Assembly (NCBI GenBank): GCA_030538115.1
Contig: JAUNUP010000064.1
Coordinates: forward strand, 1 to 7,814
Reading direction: 5' to 3'
DNA length: 7,814 nt
DNA from: Dermatophilus congolensis
Lineage (GTDB): Bacteria; Actinomycetota; Actinomycetes; Actinomycetales; Dermatophilaceae
How positions within the stretch are numbered: position 1 is the first letter of the stretch; each line of letters begins with the position of its first letter. Under the pieces are notes generated by a model. That model was not told where the DNA came from and searched no databases. It worked only from the letters and a program-made list of their open reading frames with translations. Of the stretch, positions 1-7,814 are shown piece after piece. Made by a program: the position numbers and the translations under genes.

Positions 1-237
1 CGCGTGAAGGTGTACGAGGCCATCGTCAAGGGCGAGAACATCCCCGAGCCGGGCATCCCCGAATCCTTCAAGGTGCTCATCAAGGAAATGCAGAGCCTCT
101 GCCTCAACGTAGAGGTCCTCAGCTCCGACGGCACCCAGATCGACCTGCGCGAACCGGAGCAGGAGGTGTTCCGGGCCGCCGACGAGCTCGGTATCGACCT
201 CTCGCGTCGCGAGCCCAGCTCGGTCGAGGAAGTCTGA
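1..237 (+). CDS. rpoB: RNA polymerase beta subunit, C-terminal end (partial)
   Basis: This is the last 78 codons of rpoB, open at the left edge and ending in TGA at 235-237. The beta subunit forms half of the RNA polymerase active-site cleft. The visible part is its extreme C-terminus, which packs against beta'. The conserved core is the stretch around [18 protein letters not shown], equivalent to the last conserved block of E. coli beta ([18 protein letters not shown]). After it comes an acidic tail of about 25 residues ([20 protein letters not shown] and on), as in mycobacterial RpoB, which lacks a counterpart in E. coli. The rifampicin-binding region lies upstream of the window, so nothing can be said about resistance. 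rpoC follows 150 nt downstream on the same strand, the usual rpoBC order. Identity is certain; the start is not in view. Confidence 0.98.
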   Translation, partial: RVKVYEAIVKGENIPEPGIPESFKVLIKEMQSLCLNVEVLSSDGTQIDLREPEQEVFRAADELGIDLSRREPSSVEEV

Positions 238-244
238 CGCAGTC

Positions 245-282
245 GTCCGGCCGGAGGCGACCAACACGACCTCCGGCCGGAC
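245..282 (+). promoter_or_regulatory. Hairpin in the rpoB-rpoC gap
   Basis: A perfect 13-bp inverted repeat pairs 245-257 (GTCCGGCCGGAGG) with 270-282, leaving a 12-nt loop. It begins 7 nt after the rpoB stop codon. No T-run follows, so it is not a classical intrinsic terminator. It could be a partial terminator or attenuator that tunes rpoC relative to rpoB, or an RNA processing or stability element. The structure is read directly from the sequence; its function is inference. Confidence 0.6.
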
Positions 283-387
283 ACGGCACGCATCGCCCAT
301 GCCGTTTCGATGGCGGGCGTCCTGAAGCCGGTCCGTCCGGCCACCTGAACTTGAGATAGACCCTCATGAGATGAGAGAAGGACACAC
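283..387 (+). other. Remainder of rpoB-rpoC intergenic region with rpoC ribosome-binding site
   Basis: About 100 nt between the hairpin and rpoC. I see no convincing promoter. A small stem GCCGG/CCGGC pairs 327-331 with 337-341. A CTCAT/ATGAG pair (363-367 with 371-375) sits just before the Shine-Dalgarno GAGAAGGA at 375-382. That Shine-Dalgarno lies 5 nt before the GTG start at 388 and supports that start. rpoC is therefore probably co-transcribed with rpoB. Confidence 0.55.
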
Positions 388-4275
<3,888 letters not shown>

Positions 4276-4289
4276 TCGCGTAGAGACGA

Positions 4290-4332
4290 ACGAAGCGGCC
4301 CGCCTCCCGAAAGGGGAGGCGGGCCGCTTCGT
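4290..4332. terminator. Bidirectional terminator-like hairpin between convergent genes
   Basis: A perfect 19-bp stem pairs 4290-4308 (ACGAAGCGGCCCGCCTCCC) with 4314-4332 around a 5-nt GAAAG loop. It lies 14 nt after the rpoC stop and 33 nt after the stop of the convergent membrane-protein gene, so it can serve both strands. Flanks on both sides are only mildly T-rich (TTCGTCTGT on plus, TTCGTCTCT on minus), as is common for GC-rich actinobacterial terminators. A direct repeat CGAACGAA in the left arm allows an alternative register with a 7-bp outer stem (4284-4290 with 4328-4334) and a 4-nt bulge. Confidence 0.85.
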
Positions 4333-4365
4333 CTGTGCGCGAGGTGCCGAGTCGCGGTTGCGGGG

Positions 4366-5076
4366 TCAGCTCGCGGTCGTCAGGTCCTGGCGCCGGGGAG
4401 CGGTGGAGACTGCCGAGCTGTCGCGCGCGAAGTGGTGACGTACGAGGCCACGCGTCGACATCGCGGCGTACGCGACCCAGGCGGCGATGCCCACGAGCTT
4501 GAGGCCGTCTTCGACGAGCATCTGGAGGGCGTAGCCCGAGCTGGGGTCGAGCAGCTGCCAGATCACGTCTACCGCGACCGAGCCGGCCAACGCCATCACG
4601 GCCAGCGCGAGAAAGAGCCACGCGGCCGCCTTGATCTGCGGCCTGAACAGCCAGGCGTAGATGATCGTGAGCAGCAGGATGCCGGCGTAGACGGCCTCCT
4701 CCGGGATGCCGATCGACGGGAAGACGCTCTCGTGCAGAGCGAACGCGTCGTCGACTGCGAGGTAGGCGGTGAAGATCGCTCCGTAGGCGAGGAAGGCCGC
4801 CTCGCGACGCTCGAGCTTCTCGTAGAGCAGGGCTGCTCCGAGCAGGAAGATGCCGATGGCGGCCGACCAGCCCATGACTCCGAGCGTGGAGACCGAGCCC
4901 GTGTAGGGCGGGACGTCGGCCTGCGTGGTGGGTTCGGAGGTGAGCACCTCGACCGGGATGTCGGCGAAGACGTACGTCAGTGCCACGCCGAGCATGACGA
5001 GCACTGGCGGGATGAATGTGTACGCGAAGGTGCGGATACCGACGTGTTCGTCGGCGGTGCCTGGAAGTCTGTGCAT
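4366..5076 (-). CDS. Uncharacterised six-helix integral membrane protein
   Basis: I do not recognise this 236-aa protein. Hydrophobic segments lie at about 18-38, 62-85, 93-110, 126-144, 149-171 and 186-206. Basic residues cluster in the 2-3 loop (YEKLERRE), the 4-5 loop (FRPQIK) and the C-terminal tail (STRGLVRHHFAR), so both ends are probably cytoplasmic. The 1-2 loop is acidic and outside. Charged residues in or beside the helices gather at the predicted outer face: DDAFALHE at 109-116 (D109, D110, H115, E116), E126 and E127, D170, and E189, D190 with K193. There is no cleavable signal peptide or soluble domain. The ATG at 5076 is preceded by AGGGGG (5081-5086) at 4 nt spacing, which favours it over longer reading frames. 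The gene is convergent with rpoC and divergent from rpsL, so it is probably transcribed alone. A longer overlapping minus-strand frame (4265-5185) is Arg-rich and looks like a shadow. Confidence 0.85.
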   Translation of the reverse strand: MHRLPGTADEHVGIRTFAYTFIPPVLVMLGVALTYVFADIPVEVLTSEPTTQADVPPYTGSVSTLGVMGWSAAIGIFLLGAALLYEKLERREAAFLAYGAIFTAYLAVDDAFALHESVFPSIGIPEEAVYAGILLLTIIYAWLFRPQIKAAAWLFLALAVMALAGSVAVDVIWQLLDPSSGYALQMLVEDGLKLVGIAAWVAYAAMSTRGLVRHHFARDSSAVSTAPRRQDLTTAS

Positions 5077-5080
5077 GAAG

Positions 5081-5086
5081 CCCCCT
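5081..5086 (-). promoter_or_regulatory. Ribosome-binding site of the membrane-protein gene
   Basis: Read on the minus strand, AGGGGG lies 4 nt before the ATG at 5076-5074. It is the only good Shine-Dalgarno near a start in this frame and fixes the N-terminus as MHRLPG. Confidence 0.65.
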
Positions 5087-5150
5087 GTTGGTGTCTCTCA
5101 GGGCGGCTGAACCGTCCTCCCCTGGACGACCGACCTGGAACCTTGGGGGC

Positions 5151-5179
5151 ACTTTACCTGCATCGGGAGTTCGTCTGTA
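5151..5179 (-). promoter_or_regulatory. Candidate promoter for the membrane-protein gene
   Basis: On the minus strand TACAGA (5179-5174) is followed after 17 nt by TAAAGT (5156-5151). The -10-like hexamer matches 4 of 6 consensus positions, but the -35 is poor. A start near 5144 would give a leader of about 70 nt. This is a weak candidate, chosen mainly because the same TAAAGT occurs in the divergent candidate promoter. Confidence 0.2.
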
Positions 5180-5180
5180 G

Positions 5181-5209
5181 TTCACGTGAGAATCCTCTGT
5201 GCGTAAAGT
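5181..5209 (+). promoter_or_regulatory. Candidate housekeeping-type promoter facing the str operon
   Basis: TTCACG (5181-5186) and TAAAGT (5204-5209) are separated by 17 nt, each matching 4 of 6 sigma-70-type consensus positions. Transcription would begin near 5216 and give an rpsL leader of roughly 515 nt. The -35 overlaps an 8-bp palindrome TCACGTGA (5182-5189), a possible operator. It cannot be confirmed from sequence alone. Confidence 0.3.
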
Positions 5210-5314
5210 GACTATGCATCTCGCAAGGCCTCGGCGTGGCGATCTCGGCCCCGTTGCTGCCCTGCGGGGAGCGCCTGCTCATCTCCGCCACGCCGTTCCG
5301 TTCGCGGGTCGCGG

Positions 5315-5360
5315 CAAACCCCCTGGTCACAGGCAGTGCGAATGGGCCTCAGGCGGTTTG
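5315..5360 (+). repeat. Imperfect inverted repeat in the rpsL upstream region
   Basis: CAAACCCCCTG (5315-5325) pairs with CAGGCGGTTTG (5350-5360) at 10 of 11 positions, with one C-C mismatch. The CCTG at 5322-5325 could instead pair with a nearer CAGG at 5330-5333 around a GTCA loop, so two folds compete. Function unknown. Confidence 0.45.
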
Positions 5361-5371
5361 GGCGCAACGAT

Positions 5372-5401
5372 TTGGTCCCGATTCGGCCCGAACGGTAATC
5401 T
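5372..5401 (+). promoter_or_regulatory. Second, weaker candidate promoter for rpsL
   Basis: TTGGTC (5372-5377) and TAATCT (5396-5401) are separated by 18 nt, fitting only the loose actinobacterial TANNNT rule at -10. The spacer contains the inverted repeat TTCGG-C-CCGAA (5382-5392). A start here would leave a leader of about 325 nt. Low confidence: such matches occur by chance. Confidence 0.15.
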
Positions 5402-5722
5402 GGGAGGGCATGTCATGGGTCGGCCCTGCCGTCGTGCCCTGGGCCGCTGTCCATACCGATGGTTTCGGCGAGTTCGTCTTATCGACGAATTGCTGAGCCG
5501 TGCGGATGCCCGGCGTCCCGGCGCCGGAACCTTACCGGTTCACTCATGACAGGTCCTCTCGCCGGGCAGACGGTGCAGGTCGGTCGGGTTCGCCCGCTGA
5601 TCTGGCTGAGCCGGAAGTGCAGGGGAGAGCGCCCCATATCGGGCCGCGTCAGCGGTTCGAGGGGAAAAACCAAGGATGGTCAGGCATTTCACCGTGCCCG
5701 GCCGGATGACAACTTCAGTAAC

Positions 5723-5726
5723 GGAG
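5723..5726 (+). promoter_or_regulatory. Ribosome-binding site deciding the rpsL start
   Basis: GGAG lies 5 nt before GTG 5732-5734. The frame stays open upstream for a further 91 codons to an ATG at 5459, so this site and the invariant S12 N-terminus [12 protein letters not shown] are what fix the true start. Confidence 0.8.
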
Positions 5727-5731
5727 ATTTT

Positions 5732-6106
5732 GTGCCAACCATCAACCAGCTCGTCCGCAAGGGCCGGCAGGACAAGGCCAGCAAGGTCAAGTCCCCCGCC
5801 CTCAAGGGCAACCCGCAGCGCCGCGGCGTGTGCAGCCGCGTCTACACGACGACCCCCAAGAAGCCGAACTCGGCTCTGCGTAAGGTCGCGCGCGTGAAGC
5901 TCACCTCCGGTGTCGAGGTGACCGCCTACATTCCCGGCGTCGGCCACAACCTGCAGGAGCACTCGATCGTGCTCGTCCGCGGCGGCCGTGTGAAGGACCT
6001 CCCCGGCGTTCGCTACAAGATCATCCGCGGCTCCCTCGACACCCAGGGTGTCAAGAACCGCCAGCAGGCGCGCAGCCGCTACGGCGCGAAGAGGGAGAAG
6101 AAGTAA
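5732..6106 (+). CDS. rpsL: 30S ribosomal protein S12
   Basis: S12 (124 aa, GTG start) sits at the interface side of the 30S subunit beside the decoding centre and controls accuracy of tRNA selection. The protein is full length, the same as the mycobacterial one. The N-terminus [12 protein letters not shown] and the loops [13 protein letters not shown] (39-51) and [13 protein letters not shown] (84-96) are typical. Lys43 and Lys88, the positions most often changed in streptomycin-resistant mutants, are both lysine, so the sequence looks wild type there. Asp89 corresponds to the E. coli aspartate that is methylthiolated. The tail is very basic (RYGAKREKK). The stop TAA overlaps the rpsG ATG by one base, so the two are probably translationally coupled. 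It is the first gene of the str operon here. Confidence 0.99.
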   Translation: MPTINQLVRKGRQDKASKVKSPALKGNPQRRGVCSRVYTTTPKKPNSALRKVARVKLTSGVEVTAYIPGVGHNLQEHSIVLVRGGRVKDLPGVRYKIIRGSLDTQGVKNRQQARSRYGAKREKK

Positions 6107-6576
6107 TGCCTCGTAAGGGTCCCGCCCCCAAGCGTCCGATCGTCACCGACCCCGTCTACGGGTCGCCGCTGGTGACGCAGCTGGTCAACAAGATCCTCCT
6201 CGACGGCAAGAAGTCCGTCGCCGAGCGCATCGTCTACGGCGCGCTCGAGGGATGCCGCGAGAAGACCGGTACCGACCCGGTCGCCACGCTCAAGCGTGCT
6301 CTCGACAACGTCAAGCCGGCCCTCGAGGTCCGCAGCCGCCGCGTCGGTGGCGCGACCTACCAGGTTCCGGTCGAGGTGCGGGCCACCCGCTCCACCACGC
6401 TCGGCCTGCGCTGGCTGGTCGGCTACTCGCGTCAGCGTCGCGAGAAGACGATGACCGAGCGCCTCATGAACGAGATCCTCGACGCGAGCAACGGCCTCGG
6501 CGCGGCGGTCAAGCGCCGCGAAGACACGCACAAGATGGCGGAGTCCAACCGGGCCTTCGCTCACTACCGCTGGTAA
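6106..6576 (+). CDS. rpsG: 30S ribosomal protein S7
   Basis: S7 (156 aa) is a primary 16S rRNA-binding protein that nucleates assembly of the 30S head and lines the E-site mRNA exit path. The N-terminus [10 protein letters not shown], the central [15 protein letters not shown] segment (the beta-hairpin region, about 78-92) and the C-terminus NRAFAHYRW are characteristic. The length is the usual 156 aa, without the C-terminal extension of E. coli K-12 S7. The ATG overlaps the rpsL stop (TAATG), and AGGGAG at 6092-6097 inside rpsL serves as Shine-Dalgarno with 8 nt spacing. In E. coli, S7 represses its operon by binding an rpsL-rpsG spacer of roughly 100 nt. That spacer does not exist here, so any autoregulation must use another site. 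Confidence 0.99.
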   Translation: MPRKGPAPKRPIVTDPVYGSPLVTQLVNKILLDGKKSVAERIVYGALEGCREKTGTDPVATLKRALDNVKPALEVRSRRVGGATYQVPVEVRATRSTTLGLRWLVGYSRQRREKTMTERLMNEILDASNGLGAAVKRREDTHKMAESNRAFAHYRW

Positions 6577-6586
6577 GAAGAGCAAC

Positions 6587-6634
6587 TTCGTTCGGTGTCG
6601 CGTCCGCTCACGAGGCGGGGCGACACCGGACGGA
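6587..6634 (+). promoter_or_regulatory. Hairpin in the rpsG-fusA gap
   Basis: A 15-bp stem with two G-U wobbles pairs 6587-6601 (TTCGTTCGGTGTCGC) with 6620-6634. An inner 4-bp stem (6604-6607 with 6615-6618) is possible. It starts 10 nt after the rpsG stop. No T-run follows, so full termination is unlikely. A partial terminator, processing site or protein-binding element between rpsG and fusA is plausible but unproven. Confidence 0.6.
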
Positions 6635-6705
6635 ACGCGGAGGGCCTGCGCGGATCAGGCAGACCTGAGGCACCTTTCGACACACGAAACGAGACGAGAG
6701 ATCAC
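6635..6705 (+). other. Rest of the rpsG-fusA spacer
   Basis: Two short alternative stems share bases: GCCTG/CAGGC (6644-6648 with 6656-6660) and TCAGG/CCTGA (6655-6659 with 6664-6668). The fusA Shine-Dalgarno is weak: purine-rich GAGACGAGAG at 6691-6700, with no AGGAGG core. No convincing promoter is visible. Confidence 0.4.
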
Positions 6706-7814
6706 GTGGCACTCGATGTCCTCACCGACCTGAGCAAGGTCCGCAACATCGGCATCATGGCGCACATCGACGCCGGCAAGACGACGACGACCGAGCGCAT
6801 CCTCTTCTACACGGGCGTCAACCACAAGATGGGCGAGACCCACGACGGTGGCGCGACGACCGACTGGATGGAGCAGGAGAAGGAGCGGGGTATCACGATC
6901 ACCTCCGCTGCTGTCACCTCCTTCTGGAACGGCAACCAGGTCAACATCATCGACACCCCCGGGCACGTCGACTTCACGGTCGAGGTGGAGCGTTCGCTCC
7001 GCGTGCTCGACGGCGCCGTCGCCGTGTTCGACGGCAAGGAAGGTGTCGAGCCCCAGTCCGAGACGGTGTGGCGCCAGGCCGACAAGTACAACGTGCCCCG
7101 TGTCTGCTTCGTCAACAAGATGGACAAGATGGGCGCCGACTTCTACTTCACGGTGAAGACCATCACCGATCGTCTGGGCGCCGAGCCGCTCGTGCTTCAG
7201 CTCCCGATCGGTGCGGAGAACACCTTCATCGGTGTCGTCGACCTGCTGAGCATGAAGGCCTTCGTCTGGGAGGGCGACGCCAAGGGTGACGTCACCCTCG
7301 GCGCCAAGTACGAAGAGCAGGAGATCCCCGCCGATCTCCAGGAGCGTGCGGAGGAGTACCGCGAGAAGCTCGTCGAGCGCGTCGCGGAGTCCGACGACGA
7401 CCTCATGGAGAAGTACCTCGGTGGCGAGGAGCTGACGATCGCCGAGCTCAAGGCCGGCATCCGCAAGCTCACCGTCAACTCCGAGCTGTACCCGGTGATG
7501 TGCGGCTCCGCCTTCAAGAACCGCGGTATCCAGCCGGTTCTCGACGCGGTCGTCGACTACCTGCCTTCGCCGATGGACGTCGAGTCCATGAAGGGCCACA
7601 AGCCCGGCGACGAGTCCGTCGAACTCGAGCGTCACCCCGACGCGAAGGAGCCGTTCTCGGCCCTCGCGTTCAAGGTCGCGGCGCACCCGTTCTTCGGCAC
7701 GCTCACGTTCATCCGCGTGTACTCGGGCCGTGTCGCCTCCGGTAGCCAGGTCGTCAACTCGACCAAGGGCAAGAAGGAGCGCATCGGCAAGCTCTTCCAG
7801 ATGCACGCCAACAA
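6706..7814 (+). CDS. fusA: Translation elongation factor G, N-terminal part (truncated by window end)
   Basis: EF-G is the ribosomal GTPase that drives translocation of tRNA and mRNA. The window contains 369 complete codons of a protein usually about 700 aa long, and the frame is open at the right edge. GTPase motifs are complete: G1 AHIDAGKTT (19-27), the switch I block ending RGITI with Thr64, G3 DTPGH (83-87), G4 NKMD (137-140) and G5 GSAFK (267-271). The G' insertion lies between G4 and G5, and domain II begins near residue 300 (the [21 protein letters not shown] stretch). The GTG start at 6706 gives the family N-terminus [23 protein letters not shown]. It follows rpsG in the normal str order; tuf would be expected downstream but is outside the window. 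Fusidic-acid positions in later domains are not visible. Confidence 0.98.
   Translation, partial: MALDVLTDLSKVRNIGIMAHIDAGKTTTTERILFYTGVNHKMGETHDGGATTDWMEQEKERGITITSAAVTSFWNGNQVNIIDTPGHVDFTVEVERSLRVLDGAVAVFDGKEGVEPQSETVWRQADKYNVPRVCFVNKMDKMGADFYFTVKTITDRLGAEPLVLQLPIGAENTFIGVVDLLSMKAFVWEGDAKGDVTLGAKYEEQEIPADLQERAEEYREKLVERVAESDDDLMEKYLGGEELTIAELKAGIRKLTVNSELYPVMCGSAFKNRGIQPVLDAVVDYLPSPMDVESMKGHKPGDESVELERHPDAKEPFSALAFKVAAHPFFGTLTFIRVYSGRVASGSQVVNSTKGKKERIGKLFQMHAN

Larger units (their letters stand above)
5077..5731. other. 655-nt gene-free divergent region and probable long rpsL leader
   Basis: No credible gene lies between the membrane-protein start and rpsL; the short frames here lack good ribosome-binding sites and recognisable protein sequence. 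The left part (about 5100-5220) holds the candidate divergent promoters and the inverted repeat CACTTTAC/GTAAAGTG (5150-5157 with 5203-5210). The right part can fold into several hairpins: 5315-5360 (10 of 11 pairs), 5466-5500 (TTCGTC/GACGAA plus CGGC/GCCG), 5510-5527 (CCGGCG/CGCCGG), and a CGGG-TTCG-CCCG tetraloop at 5585-5596. GC-rich DNA forms short stems by chance, so only conservation would show which matter. No terminator with a T-run is visible. Confidence 0.6.

Noticed and set aside
5236..5496. 86-codon plus-strand frame in the rpsL upstream region as a possible small protein.
   Set aside because: No convincing Shine-Dalgarno before 5236, no recognisable sequence, and it overlaps the predicted hairpins. 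I treat it as chance, though conservation in relatives could revive it.
5649..5672. GGTTCGA motif resembling a tRNA T-arm.
   Set aside because: The flanking bases do not form the 5-bp T-stem, and no acceptor or anticodon stem can be built around it.
5459..5731. A 91-codon in-frame extension upstream of rpsL that would give a 215-residue S12.
   Set aside because: The S12 N-terminus [12 protein letters not shown] is invariant and begins at 5732 behind a GGAG site. The extension has no ribosome-binding site at 5459 and reads as low-complexity Arg/Ser/Gly sequence.
6655..7806. 383-codon minus-strand frame opposite fusA.
   Set aside because: Antisense shadow of fusA; the plus strand carries all EF-G GTPase motifs.

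Overview
The window is a GC-rich, actinobacterial core-genome segment running through the RNA polymerase and str loci: the 3' end of rpoB, complete rpoC, one unrecognised membrane-protein gene on the opposite strand, complete rpsL and rpsG, and the 5' part of fusA. Protein features fit an actinobacterium. RpoC has 1295 residues with a long charged coiled-coil insert after its N-terminal zinc finger. RpoB has a C-terminal tail of about 25 residues beyond the motif where the E. coli protein ends. S12 is 124 residues and S7 156 residues. GTG starts are used for rpoC, rpsL and fusA. My impression from the protein sequences is Micrococcales (Intrasporangiaceae or Dermacoccaceae-like), but that is recognition from memory, not a search result.

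Layout. Positions 1-237 hold the end of rpoB. A 150-nt gap follows, with a perfect 13-bp hairpin right after the stop codon, and then rpoC (388-4275). A 19-bp perfect hairpin (4290-4332) separates rpoC from a convergent minus-strand gene (4366-5076) for a predicted six-helix membrane protein of unknown function. Next is a 655-nt stretch (5077-5731) with no credible gene. It must contain the divergent promoters for the membrane gene and the str operon, and probably a long structured rpsL leader. The operon then runs rpsL (5732-6106), rpsG (6106-6576, one-base overlap), a 129-nt gap with a 15-bp hairpin, and fusA (6706 to the window end, truncated).

How the genes work together. RpoB and RpoC are the two large subunits of RNA polymerase. 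S12 and S7 are 30S proteins of the decoding centre and the head, and EF-G drives translocation. Together they are the standard transcription and translation core cluster. All recognisable catalytic and binding motifs are intact, and S12 has lysine at both classical streptomycin-resistance positions.

I found no mobile element, CRISPR array, tRNA or rRNA, and nothing I would call a new system. The parts worth a second look are the membrane protein, with polar residues clustered on its predicted outer face, the long gene-free region before rpsL, and the hairpins between genes.
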